A DNA stretch of 15,492 nt, taken from NCBI GenBank assembly GCA_036516995.1, contig DATDYW010000054.1:1-15492 (forward strand), in the 5' to 3' direction. The stretch comes from DATDYW01 sp036516995 (GTDB lineage Bacteria > Patescibacteriota > Minisyncoccia > Phycocordibacterales > JAACPR01). The notes beneath the pieces are model-generated. The model saw only the letters and a list, made by a program, of their open reading frames with translations, did not search any database and was not told the origin of the DNA. The number at the start of each line of letters is the position of its first letter. The first letter of the stretch is position 1. Position numbers and translations under genes: made by a program. Shown piece after piece: positions 1 to 7,281 of this stretch.

Positions 1-771
1 GGCGACCTGAGTGACCTCATCTTTCCGCAGCAGTCCCGTGTCGACGAACACCGCGTGCAGCCGGTTGCCAATGGCGCGGTAGATGAGCGTGGCTGCGACC
101 AGGGAATCAACACCGCCGGAAATGCCGACAACCACGTGCGCTTTGCCGACCTCTTTTTTAATCTCGGCGACAATCTCCTTGGCGACGTCGGCAATCTTCC
201 AGTCCCGCTTCGCTTTGCAAATTGAGAACAAAAAGTTCTTCAACATTTTTATGCCGTGCCGCGTGTGTGTCACTTCAGGATGAAACTGAATGCCGAAGAG
301 CCGTCGTTTTGCATTAGCGAACGCGGCGTTGCGGCAGGAGTGGGTTGAGGCGGTGGGGGAGAAGCCAGGTGGCGGCTTAGCCACCTGGTCGCCGTGTGAG
401 AACCAGACCGTCTGGCTCGCAGTGAGCCCTTTAAAAAGTCCGCTCCGGGCTTTCACCCGGAGTGTTTCCTTCCCGAACTCGCGCGTTTTTCCCTTCGCTA
501 CCCGCCCGCCCAGTATCTGCGCCATCACCTGGTGGCCGTAGCAGACGCCGAGAATTGGAATTCCTAAATCGAAAATCGCCGAATCAGGGCGAGGGCTCCC
601 TTTCTCCAGAACCGACGCCGGTCCGCCGGAGAGGATGATTCCCGCAGGCTTGAGCTTCGCTACTTCCGCTACGCTCGCATCGAAACGCAGAATCTCGGCC
701 TTCACGCCGAGATCCCGGACTCGCCTGGCCAGTAAGTGGGCGAACTGACTGCCGAAGTTGAGTATGACCAT
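1..771 (-). CDS. guaA: GMP synthase (glutamine-hydrolysing), 3' end cut by window
   Basis: Converts XMP to GMP with ATP and glutamine, the last step of GMP synthesis, in the cytoplasm. The 257 visible codons begin MVILNFGSQFAHLLARRVRD, the usual start of the glutamine amidotransferase domain. The nucleophile lies in LGVCYGHQ (about residue 80) and the catalytic His/Glu in FHPEVTHT (about 175). The ATP-pyrophosphatase domain follows with its P-loop SGGVDS (about 220) and the stretch VFVDTGLLRKDE. The frame is open to the window edge, so the rest of the ATPase and the dimerisation domain are missing only because of the window. I chose the ATG at 771 because the family homology starts there and a TATCTT box sits 5 nt upstream. 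No Shine-Dalgarno is visible. It is divergent from the 840 gene. Identification is firm. Confidence 0.96.
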   Translation of the reverse strand, partial: MVILNFGSQFAHLLARRVRDLGVKAEILRFDASVAEVAKLKPAGIILSGGPASVLEKGSPRPDSAIFDLGIPILGVCYGHQVMAQILGGRVAKGKTREFGKETLRVKARSGLFKGLTASQTVWFSHGDQVAKPPPGFSPTASTHSCRNAAFANAKRRLFGIQFHPEVTHTRHGIKMLKNFLFSICKAKRDWKIADVAKEIVAEIKKEVGKAHVVVGISGGVDSLVAATLIYRAIGNRLHAVFVDTGLLRKDEVTQVA

Positions 772-776
772 AGTCC

Positions 777-782
777 AAGATA
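777..782 (-). promoter_or_regulatory. -10 box of guaA, leaderless start
   Basis: TATCTT on the minus strand ends 5 nt before the guaA ATG, which puts the expected transcription start at about the start codon. No clear -35 is seen. Confidence 0.4.
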
Positions 783-790
783 GCACGAGT

Positions 791-818
791 TTGACAGCGC
801 CCCGTTCCCGGGTAAGCT
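791..818 (+). promoter_or_regulatory. Promoter of the 840 gene
   Basis: A perfect TTGACA (791-796), a 16-nt spacer and TAAGCT (813-818). The start codon at 840 would then have a short leader of about 15 nt. Confidence 0.45.
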
Positions 819-839
819 GCCGGTAACAGTCCCACAAAA

Positions 840-1445
840 ATGAACAGCCAAAATACCAAACTGATAATCGCCAGCGACTTCCTGAAGCTGATCGCGGCGG
901 AGGAACCCTTCCGACTGAACGACCCGCCCCGCATCGTCCGGGGGCTCGTCGACATTGACGGCACCAAGGTCAGGGGTGAACACCTGAGCGTCCGCCGCAC
1001 CACCTTCAGCGACGGGGTGAGGGTCCACAAATTCTCGGGCGAGAAGCAGACGGTCCGGTTCGAGGAGTGCAACTTTCTCGGCTACCTCGACCTCTCCGGG
1101 AACCAGCTGAACACGCTGTCCCTGAACCACTGCGAGCTCGACAGCCTCGCGGTCCACCGCACCACCGCAGGGAAGGTGTGGCTCACCAAGGTTAAGGTGA
1201 ACGGGACGCTCGGCATCGCCGGCCTCACGGTCACCGAGGGCATGGAGATCGATGAGGTCGAGTACAAAAGCCTCGGCCTCACGGACCACACGGGTGACGT
1301 CGCGGCCATCAAGGTCGTGAGAACAGACGACCTCGTCGCGGCCACCCAGTTCCGTCTCCTCGGCGTGCCAGTGATTGTGAGCACCGAGAAGGTGCGCGAG
1401 CTCCTCGGGCGCGAAGGCCCCGCCGCCCTGCTGCGGGCGAGCTGA
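840..1445 (+). CDS. Conserved-looking hypothetical protein, possible beta-solenoid
   Basis: I do not recognise the family. The 201-residue protein has no signal peptide or membrane segment. Its middle (about residues 40-150) is a run of short strand-like units with regular hydrophobic spacing, such as FEECNFLGYLDLSGNQL, NTLSLNHCELDSLAV and KVWLTKVKVNGTLGIAGL. This resembles a right-handed beta-helix or a degenerate pentapeptide-repeat fold; that is inference from spacing only. The C-terminus (VPVIVSTEKVRELLGREG) looks helical. The gene is monocistronic, with its own promoter and a strong intrinsic terminator directly after the stop. Two long minus-strand frames over it are shadows. Confidence 0.75.
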   Translation: MNSQNTKLIIASDFLKLIAAEEPFRLNDPPRIVRGLVDIDGTKVRGEHLSVRRTTFSDGVRVHKFSGEKQTVRFEECNFLGYLDLSGNQLNTLSLNHCELDSLAVHRTTAGKVWLTKVKVNGTLGIAGLTVTEGMEIDEVEYKSLGLTDHTGDVAAIKVVRTDDLVAATQFRLLGVPVIVSTEKVRELLGREGPAALLRAS

Positions 1446-1454
1446 CCGAGTCCA

Positions 1455-1483
1455 GCCTCCGATGCGTCGGGGGCTTTTCTTTT

Positions 1484-1484
<1 letters not shown>
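1455..1484 (+). terminator. Intrinsic terminator after the 840 gene
   Basis: Stem GCCTCCGA (1455-1462), loop TGCG, then TCGGGGGC (1467-1474) with one G-T pair, followed by TTTTCTTTTC. It acts in the plus direction and sits between convergent genes. Confidence 0.85.
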
Positions 1485-2809
<1,325 letters not shown>

Positions 2810-2829
2810 GGGGGAAGCGTAGCAGAGTG

Positions 2830-3204
2830 CTACGATCGCCACTTCGCGTCCTCCTCGCGCTCCTCCTTGGCGCGGAAGGCAACGACTTTCTTGATGAGCG
2901 CGATGGGCAGCGGCTTGTCGAGCGGGAACTGGATGGTGCCGCGGCTGGTGGCGTACTTTTTGAGTTCCTTCGCGAACTTTCGGACCGGCGAGGTGGTGGG
3001 GAAGATACTGACGTGGCTCTTGAAGTCGCAGTAGGTTACCAAGATGCGTTTGTACGACGCCGCCGGCATGTCCCACTTCAGGCTCTCGGTGCAGCCAGGC
3101 GCCGCTGCGCGGACGGCTGCCCGAATTTCGCGGAGCTTCTTCTGGGCGGCCGTGGAGGTGGCGGCGATGTAGGCGGGGACGGTCTCGGACTTCACAGCCG
3201 GCAT
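2830..3204 (-). CDS. DUF1801 (YdhG-like) small protein
   Basis: 124 residues matching the DUF1801/YdhG fold: an N-terminal helical part (VPAYIAATSTAAQKKLREIR), then PGCTESLKWDMPAASYK, CDFKSHVSIFPT, and the signature C-terminal YATSRGTIQFPLDKPLP (about 84-100) followed by IALIKKVVAFRAKE. Family members are small single-domain proteins with a CyaY-like fold. Their function is mostly unknown; an iron-related role has been proposed for some relatives. The full family length is present. It is first in a two-gene unit with the threonine synthase-like gene, 20 bp downstream, with no obvious functional link. Confidence 0.88.
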   Translation of the reverse strand: MPAVKSETVPAYIAATSTAAQKKLREIRAAVRAAAPGCTESLKWDMPAASYKRILVTYCDFKSHVSIFPTTSPVRKFAKELKKYATSRGTIQFPLDKPLPIALIKKVVAFRAKEEREEDAKWRS

Positions 3205-3231
3205 CGTATCTGAAGTGGATGAGGCGTACTA

Positions 3232-3261
3232 TTGACCAGTATTGAATTATGTGCTTATATT
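3232..3261 (+). promoter_or_regulatory. Promoter of the 3270 gene, leaderless
   Basis: TTGACC (3232-3237), an 18-nt spacer and TATATT (3256-3261). The ATG at 3270 is 8 nt past the -10, so the mRNA should begin at or next to the start codon. The upstream in-frame ATG at 3249 lies inside this promoter. Confidence 0.55.
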
Positions 3262-3269
3262 GTATACGT

Positions 3270-3689
3270 ATGTCCAATACTCAATCCAGGAAGAAGGAGC
3301 AGGACCGTCTGGTGTACCTGCAGGTGGACGGCGTTCACAACGTCGCCCAGCTCGAACGGGTCCTCGGGCGGCGTCGCTTGCGCTTCGCTACGGTCCGCCG
3401 CAGCGACGTCTGGCCCCGCTGCAATCTGCACGAGCGCCAGAGAATCCTCGGCCGTAACAAGGCTGGGTCGCTCGTTGGCTTCACGTTCGCATGGGGCACC
3501 CTGCGCGAGCTCGAAGGCGTCGTTGTCAGCACGCCGGTCAAGGTGGCTGCCCGCCGCCTCCCCGGTTGCCGGCTGCCGAAGCCTTTTGAAACCTACCGCG
3601 CGACGTATCGCAGCGCGATACTCGGGCAGGACCAATCCTATCCGCGCTTCAAGTGGGTGCCGATCAAGGCGCGCTGCCGTGCGGCCTAG
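3270..3689 (+). CDS. Hypothetical basic protein
   Basis: Not recognised. 139 residues, rich in Arg and Lys (for example QLERVLGRRRLRFATVRRSD and RCNLHERQRILGRNK), with no membrane segment or signal peptide. A basic N-terminal tail (SNTQSRKKEQDR) is followed by strand-like LVYLQVDGVHN, and the C-terminus ends RFKWVPIKARCRAA. The charge suggests nucleic-acid binding, but no named motif supports it. I moved the start from 3249 to the ATG at 3270 because a good promoter overlaps 3249. It is monocistronic, between its own promoter and a strong terminator. Confidence 0.65.
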   Translation: MSNTQSRKKEQDRLVYLQVDGVHNVAQLERVLGRRRLRFATVRRSDVWPRCNLHERQRILGRNKAGSLVGFTFAWGTLRELEGVVVSTPVKVAARRLPGCRLPKPFETYRATYRSAILGQDQSYPRFKWVPIKARCRAA

Positions 3690-3708
3690 GTCGTTTCTCA
3701 ATAACTGT

Positions 3709-3739
3709 GCCTCGCTTGCGCGAGGCCTTTCCTTTTTTC
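3709..3739 (+). terminator. Intrinsic terminator after the 3270 gene
   Basis: Perfect 7-bp stem GCCTCGC/GCGAGGC with loop TTGC, followed by CTTTCCTTTTTT. It lies in the convergent gap with the membrane protein gene. Confidence 0.85.
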
Positions 3740-4044
3740 TATCCGCGCACGACGACCGAGACGATGAGCAGCACCACCGTTGCCACGGCGAAGATTCCCA
3801 CCGTCTGGAGGAACAGCCTGACTCCCTCTTTCCGCTGGCCGTCGAGGAGCATCAGGACGGGCTGGTAGAAGAAGAGGTACGCCATCACGGCTACCGAGAG
3901 CACGAGGAAGGCGAGCCCCAGCATCGGGTAGAAGATGCTCTCCTCGGGGCCGCCGAGGTGCTGCGGGCCGAGGATTAGGCTCGTCACGAAAATCACAATG
4001 TACGCGATGGCGAAGAGGGCGTTGTAGAAGGGGTTGCGGGTCAT
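3739..4044 (-). CDS. Small three-helix membrane protein
   Basis: 101 residues with three predicted membrane helices: about 8-27 (NALFAIAYIVIFVTSLILG), 39-61 (YPMLGLAFLVLSVAVMAYLFF) and 77-99 (FLQTVGIFAVATVVLLIVSVVV). The loop between helices 2 and 3 is DGQRKEGVR. I know of no catalytic motif; similar small three-helix proteins are common in CPR genomes, with unknown function. I chose the ATG at 4044 (MTRNPFYNALFA) instead of 4086 because a TATACT box lies 6 nt upstream of it and the longer version would run through that promoter and into the adjacent repeat. The gene abuts a tRNA-linked element. Confidence 0.75.
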   Translation of the reverse strand: MTRNPFYNALFAIAYIVIFVTSLILGPQHLGGPEESIFYPMLGLAFLVLSVAVMAYLFFYQPVLMLLDGQRKEGVRLFLQTVGIFAVATVVLLIVSVVVRG

Positions 4045-4050
4045 GGGGGC

Positions 4051-4056
4051 AGTATA
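4051..4056 (-). promoter_or_regulatory. -10 box of the membrane protein gene
   Basis: TATACT on the minus strand, 6 nt before the ATG at 4044; a leaderless arrangement. No convincing -35 at normal spacing. Confidence 0.5.
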
Positions 4057-4071
4057 CGGGAAAGGGGTGGG

Positions 4072-4081
4072 GAGGGATTTG
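4072..4081 (-). repeat. Direct repeat of tRNA-Val T-arm (distal end of element)
   Basis: CAAATCCCTC read on the minus strand, identical to the T-loop/T-stem of the tRNA-Val gene (minus strand of 4281-4290) and in the same orientation. It lies immediately outside the conserved 16-bp end of the element, as an attachment-site or target duplication would. Confidence 0.6.
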
Positions 4082-4345
<264 letters not shown>

Positions 4346-4443
4346 GGTGTAGGGGACAGGAAAGAACGGGCGGAATTTAACACAGGTTTTCCGGGCCGGA
4401 AAGAGCGTGCTAGATTGATTTCGCTCCGGCTTCGGAGCCAACC

Positions 4444-4515
4444 GGCCCCGTCGTCTAACGGTTAGGACGCGACCCTTTCACGGTTGAAATCGGGGTTCGA
4501 TTCCCCGCGGGGTCA
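4444..4515 (+). tRNA. tRNA-Glu (anticodon TTC)
   Basis: 72-nt cloverleaf. Acceptor GGCCCCG/CGGGGTC, GTCTAACGGTTAGGAC D arm, anticodon stem CGACC/GGTTG with loop CTTTCAC (TTC), T arm CGGGG-TTCGATT-CCCCG, discriminator A. It closely resembles bacterial tRNA-Glu. CCA is not encoded. Divergent from tRNA-Val, about 100 bp away. Confidence 0.96.
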
Positions 4516-4580
4516 CACGCAAAAAGATGCGCCAAAACGGCGCTCTTTTTGTTTGCGTGTGACCCCGCGGGGAATCGAAC
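4495..4580. repeat. Giant hairpin: tRNA-Glu 3' end plus inverted copy
   Basis: A 29-bp perfect inverted repeat. 4495-4523 (T-loop, T-stem, acceptor end and CACGCAAA trailer of tRNA-Glu) is the reverse complement of 4552-4580. The inner sequence forms a further stem, for a total of about 40 bp of stem. Confidence 0.95.
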
Positions 4581-4711
4581 GGCCGCAGCGCCACCGGGTC
4601 GGCGAGGTCGGCCGCCTTGGCCGGGCGCGAGGCGGGGTCGCGAGCACTTAGGCTTTCGGCGCCGCTGCCCCTAAAGTCGTGCGGTGCCGAAAGACTTAGT
4701 GACTCGTGACT
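4516..4711 (+). mobile_element. tRNA-tail element 2 (behind tRNA-Glu), no coding capacity
   Basis: Same order as element 1: terminator hairpin (4521-4554), inverted tRNA 3' end (4552-4580), GCCGCAGCG (4582-4590), and a GC hairpin CGGCC/GGCCG (4609-4623). Then the identical 28-bp block (4624-4651), a different inner hairpin (4653-4665/4681-4693) and the identical 16-bp end (4695-4710). The block's end, GTCGCGAGCACTTAG, can pair with CTTAGTGACTCGTGAC, with one bulged A, one G-T and one T-T mismatch, forming a long stem around the variable hairpin. No ORF. Confidence 0.6.
4521..4554 (+). terminator. Intrinsic terminator of tRNA-Glu
   Basis: AAAAAGA-(T)-GCGCC / loop AAAAC / GGCGC-TCTTTTT, then GTTTG: a 12-bp stem with one bulged T, 5 nt after the tRNA 3' end. 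Confidence 0.8.
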
Positions 4712-4724
4712 GATTCCCCGCGGG
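4712..4724 (+). repeat. Direct repeat of tRNA-Glu T-arm/acceptor (distal end of element)
   Basis: GATTCCCCGCGGG, identical to 4499-4511 in tRNA-Glu and in the same orientation, 1 nt outside the conserved 16-bp element end. Mirrors 4072-4081 for tRNA-Val. Confidence 0.65.
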
Positions 4725-4742
4725 AAGGCCCTTCACACTCGA

Positions 4743-4770
4743 TTGACATATCTGCCGCTTTCTTTAATGT
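4743..4770 (+). promoter_or_regulatory. Promoter of the 4777 gene, leaderless
   Basis: Perfect TTGACA (4743-4748), a 16-nt spacer and TAATGT (4765-4770); TTTAAT at 4763 is an alternative -10. The ATG at 4777 is 6-8 nt downstream. The sequence just before the ATG, TGTGACCCC, also matches the reverse complement of the tRNA-Glu 3' end. Confidence 0.55.
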
Positions 4771-4776
4771 GACCCC

Positions 4777-4986
4777 ATGGGCACAACCAAATCCGGAAAC
4801 CGAGTAAAACTGACCCGCATACCGAAGGCAATCCGATGCCGCTACAGCATCGGCGCTACTGTTGAGGCGGAATCTGACAATTCTGTCACTGGCGGTCACT
4901 TCACCTTCACGAACAAGGCTGGACAGGAAGTCGGAGTCGACGCTGTCGAGCTTTCCGGCACGGACATTCGTATTCAGCGCCTCTAG
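4777..4986 (+). CDS. Small hypothetical protein, 69 aa
   Basis: Not recognised. 69 residues, soluble, beginning MGTTKSGNRVKLTRIPKAIR with strand-like stretches SIGATVEAES, HFTFTNKAGQEVGVDAVEL and TDIRIQRL, which suggests a small all-beta fold. The short leaderless promoter and a clean terminator after the stop support a real gene, despite the small size. The gene lies directly beyond the distal repeat of the tRNA-Glu element. Confidence 0.6.
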   Translation: MGTTKSGNRVKLTRIPKAIRCRYSIGATVEAESDNSVTGGHFTFTNKAGQEVGVDAVELSGTDIRIQRL

Positions 4987-4993
4987 CTGGTCT

Positions 4994-5013
4994 GGTCGCG
5001 CAAGCGACCTTTT
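4994..5013 (+). terminator. Intrinsic terminator after the 4777 gene
   Basis: GGTCGC-GCAA-GCGACC (6-bp stem, GNRA-type tetraloop) followed by TTTTCCTTT. Confidence 0.8.
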
Positions 5014-5042
5014 CCTTTAGTACCCCCCTCATTTTCTCCTTA

Positions 5043-5080
5043 TTGCCCGTATACCTGTAATATGTATACTATCTATACGT
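5043..5080 (+). promoter_or_regulatory. Promoter/operator of the toxin-antitoxin operon
   Basis: TTGCCC (5043-5048), a 16-nt spacer and TATACT (5065-5070). Two GTATAC palindromes (5049-5054 and 5064-5069) and CTATACG downstream overlap the promoter with about 15-bp spacing. This suits a ribbon-helix-helix antitoxin repressor; the operator role is inferred. Confidence 0.5.
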
Positions 5081-5093
5081 CTACTTTTCTGCC

Positions 5094-5378
5094 ATGAAAC
5101 CCCACACCCACCAGTTCGCCTTCAACATCGACAAGACTCTCAAGGACAAGGCCGTGCGCAAGGCCCGCGCCGAGGGGATCCCTTTCTCTGCCGTTCTGAA
5201 TTTCGCCGCGAAGGCTTTTGTGAAGGGCGACCTCGAGATTGGGCTGGTAGCCGAACCTGACATCAATGAGAAGACGAAAAGAAAGCTAAGGGCGGCATTG
5301 AGGGATATCAAAAAGGGAAAGGATTTGTCTCCAAAGTTCAGTTCGGCAGAAGAGGCTTTCGCGTACTTGGAGAGCTAA
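5094..5378 (+). CDS. RelB/DinJ-family antitoxin
   Basis: 94 residues. The N-terminus FAFNIDKTLKDKAVRKARAEGIPFSAV (about 8-34) has the strand-helix-helix pattern of RelB/DinJ ribbon-helix-helix antitoxins: one strand, then Lys/Arg-rich helix 1 and a second helix AVLNFAAKAFVKG. The charged C-terminal half (NEKTKRKLRAALRDIKKGKD, then SSAEEAFAYLES) is the usual flexible, toxin-wrapping part. It should neutralise the RelE-type toxin 4 bp downstream and repress its own operon. Base composition is clearly lower in GC than the flanking genes, which suits acquisition by transfer. Confidence 0.85.
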   Translation: MKPHTHQFAFNIDKTLKDKAVRKARAEGIPFSAVLNFAAKAFVKGDLEIGLVAEPDINEKTKRKLRAALRDIKKGKDLSPKFSSAEEAFAYLES

Positions 5379-5382
5379 AACA

Positions 5383-5643
5383 ATGGAGGTTCAGTTCCGA
5401 GCCACCTTTAAGAAACGTCTTAGGAAACTTCCGCTAAAACTTCGAGAACAATTTCGAGACAGGCTGGCGCTCTTTATTCTTAACAAGTTCAATCCATTGC
5501 TTTGCAACCATCTCTTAAAAGGAAGCTACTTAGGCTGTCGCAGCATTAATGTGACTGGCGACCGAAGGGCTATCTTTAAGGAAGAAGGAGACACCGTAGT
5601 TTTTGTAGATATTGGCACCCACGCCGAGCTGTACGGCCGGTAA
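5383..5643 (+). CDS. RelE/YafQ-family toxin (mRNA interferase)
   Basis: 86 residues of the RelE/ParE superfamily. A basic N-terminal hairpin (FKKRLRKLPLKLREQFRDRL), the family block HLLKGSYLGCRSINVTGDRRAIFK (positions about 43-66, with the conserved G-D-R-R) and a C-terminal strand VVFVDIGTHAELYG with the conserved His near the end, as in YafQ/RelE toxins. RelE members cut mRNA in the ribosomal A site. The spacing of 4 bp after the antitoxin stop and a GGAG at 5369-5372 inside the antitoxin support coupled translation. A ParE-type gyrase toxin is less likely, given the C-terminal His. Low GC like its partner. Confidence 0.85.
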   Translation: MEVQFRATFKKRLRKLPLKLREQFRDRLALFILNKFNPLLCNHLLKGSYLGCRSINVTGDRRAIFKEEGDTVVFVDIGTHAELYGR

Positions 5644-5713
5644 TTGGTCACTCTTGCTCCCTATCGCCCCCAGCGCTACCCTTTACCCAGCTTACCCGCC
5701 TCGGTCACCCCAA

Positions 5714-6754
5714 ATGAGCAAAACAGCAGTCCTGCTGGCCTTAGTCGTTGTGGCGGCGGTAGTAGTCGCCCTCTTCGCGTTCGGCCCTCGCCAGGAGTCT
5801 AAGCCTTCTCTGCCAGACGGTGCGACATATAACCCACAAATAGACCCCGCCAACTTCGTCGCCGCAATCGACAATAAATTTCTCGCCCTCACGCCCGGCA
5901 AGAAAATGGTCTACGAGGCGAAGAAGGGCGACGGCGACATTGAGCGCATTGAGGTCTACGTGACCAGCGAGAAGAAAATTGTGATGGGCATCGAGACGAC
6001 CGTCGTCTGGGACCGCGTCTGGCTCAACAACGAGCTCATCGAGGACACCAAGGATTGGTTCGCGCAGGATAAGGACGGCAACGTCTGGTACTTCGGCGAG
6101 GAGACCTACGAGCTCGAGGGCGGCGTGGTGGTGAACAGCGAGGGCGCCTGGGAAGCGGGCGTCGACGGCGCCAAACCCGGCATTGCCATGAAAGCAGACC
6201 CGCAGGTCGGCGATCTCTACCGCATGGAGTACTACGCGGGCGAGGCGGAAGATGCGGGCGAGGTGCTCGCGCTGGGCGAGACTGTGACGGTGCCCTACGG
6301 CACGCTCGCCGGCTGCCTCCGCACCCGCGACTTCTCGACGCTCAATCCCTCCGCCAACGAGAACAAGCTCTACTGCCCGGAGGTTGCTGGCGTGGCGCTC
6401 GAGCTCGATGTGGAGGACGACGAGCGCGCGGAGCTAGTATCGGTTGAGTACGACGCGCAGCCGTCCCCCGGAACCTTCAGCAAGGCGCCCGCTGCTTCGG
6501 CGGCGACCACCGGAGCCTCGAAGCCGGCAACTCCCGCCGCCCCGGCCGCACCCGCGGCGCCGAAGGCCGACATCACCGAGGCGGAGGCGCGCGCGATTGC
6601 CATCGAGCGGGTGCCCGGCACGGTGACGGACATTGCTATCGAGCAGAAGCTCGGCAAGCGCACCTACGTTGTTGAAGTTGCCGCTTCAAACGGCTCTGAA
6701 GTGGATGTGATTATTGATATTTCAACTGGAGAGGTGCTGAAAGTTGAGGAGTAA
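5714..6754 (+). CDS. Membrane-anchored protein with C-terminal PepSY domain
   Basis: 346 residues. An N-terminal uncleaved-looking anchor (TAVLLALVVVAAVVVALFAF, about 4-23) without a lipobox Cys places the rest outside the membrane. A first domain (about 40-250) is Asp/Glu-rich and strand-like, with repeated aromatics (DRVWLNNELIEDTKDWFAQD, GNVWYFGEE, YRMEYYAGEA). A Pro/Ala linker follows (about 251-284). A PepSY domain is at about 285-346 (ITEAEARAIAIERVPGTV, YVVEVAASNGSEVDVIIDI, GEVLKVEE). PepSY domains occur in secreted proteins and protease inhibitors. The first domain resembles secreted proteins of unknown function. The start at 5714 removes 34 residues of non-signal sequence upstream. 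It is the first gene after the toxin; no terminator is seen between them. Confidence 0.8.
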   Translation: MSKTAVLLALVVVAAVVVALFAFGPRQESKPSLPDGATYNPQIDPANFVAAIDNKFLALTPGKKMVYEAKKGDGDIERIEVYVTSEKKIVMGIETTVVWDRVWLNNELIEDTKDWFAQDKDGNVWYFGEETYELEGGVVVNSEGAWEAGVDGAKPGIAMKADPQVGDLYRMEYYAGEAEDAGEVLALGETVTVPYGTLAGCLRTRDFSTLNPSANENKLYCPEVAGVALELDVEDDERAELVSVEYDAQPSPGTFSKAPAASAATTGASKPATPAAPAAPAAPKADITEAEARAIAIERVPGTVTDIAIEQKLGKRTYVVEVAASNGSEVDVIIDISTGEVLKVEE

Positions 6755-6768
6755 CACGGTTCGGCGGA

Positions 6769-6795
6769 TTGAGGCTCTAGGCGGTGGTGTAATAT
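6769..6795 (+). promoter_or_regulatory. Promoter of the DUF1653 gene
   Basis: TAATAT (6790-6795), 9 nt before the ATG at 6805; weak TTGAGG (6769-6774) with a 15-nt spacer. Near-leaderless. Confidence 0.45.
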
Positions 6796-6804
6796 GCGCC
6801 CGAC

Positions 6805-7140
6805 ATGGTCAAGAAACCAGACAACAGCCCGGAGCCTGGCTTCTATCACCACTACAAGCACGATCCCGCGAAGGGGCCGCGCGACTACGCCTACGAGGTG
6901 ATGGGCGTCGGCTGTCACACCGAGGAGAACTGCCGCCCGGAGGACGCCTATGTGGTCGTTTATCGACCACTTTACCCAAGTTCGGTGTACGTGAACGGAA
7001 AAATGTTCGATGTCCGTCCGCTCGGTATGTTTACGGAGACAGTCGAGAGAGATGGTGTGGAGAGGCCGCGCTTCACGCCCGTCACAGATCCGGCTGCCGT
7101 TGCCGAACTTTCGACGGTGAGGGACGGAATGTACCCGTAG
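6805..7140 (+). CDS. DUF1653 family protein
   Basis: 111 residues. The DUF1653 pattern is clear: GFYHHYKHDP (12-21, family GxYrHYKg), YEVMGVGCHTE (30-40), YVVVYRPLY (49-57), FDVRPLGMFTETVERDGVERPRF (68-90). The family is a small single-domain beta protein of unknown function, common as a stand-alone gene. The length is slightly above the minimal domain because of a C-terminal tail (TDPAAVAELSTVRDGMYP). It is monocistronic, with a promoter and terminator of its own. Confidence 0.88.
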   Translation: MVKKPDNSPEPGFYHHYKHDPAKGPRDYAYEVMGVGCHTEENCRPEDAYVVVYRPLYPSSVYVNGKMFDVRPLGMFTETVERDGVERPRFTPVTDPAAVAELSTVRDGMYP

Positions 7141-7165
7141 CCCGTTTATCAATACGTGGTTACAA

Positions 7166-7193
7166 GCCGCCGATCGGGCGGCCTTTCTTTTCA
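7166..7193 (+). terminator. Intrinsic terminator after the DUF1653 gene
   Basis: GCCGCC-GATCG-GGCGGC stem-loop followed by CTTTCTTTTC. Confidence 0.85.
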
Positions 7194-7238
7194 CCGCATC
7201 CTCATAATTTCCTGATGGTCTCTTTAACCACCCCTCTC

Positions 7239-7244
7239 TAAAAT
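7239..7244 (+). promoter_or_regulatory. Possible -10 box for the PaaX/Cas2-like gene
   Basis: TAAAAT ends at the first base of the palindrome. A transcript from here would start inside the left palindrome arm. No clear -35. Confidence 0.35.
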
Positions 7245-7281
7245 TCCACCATCACAAACCATATGGTTTGTGATGGTGGAA
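7244..7281. repeat. Perfect 38-bp palindrome ending at the start codon
   Basis: 7244-7262 is the exact reverse complement of 7263-7281, with no loop and the centre ACCATATGGT. It ends on the base before ATG 7282. Shares the core ACAA(A)CCATATGGTT(T)GT with the palindrome at 7851-7888. Confidence 0.95.

Noticed and set aside
702..1289. Long minus-strand frames over the 840 gene
   Set aside because: GC-rich shadow frames; they overlap the start of guaA and lack domain features.
3249..3269. Start of the 3270 gene at ATG 3249
   Set aside because: It lies inside the -35/-10 promoter that fits a leaderless start at 3270.
2810..3277. N-terminal extension of the threonine synthase frame to 3277
   Set aside because: The stretch is antisense-frame overlap with the DUF1801 gene and has no family character; homology starts at MPSPALSWLSCIGCG.
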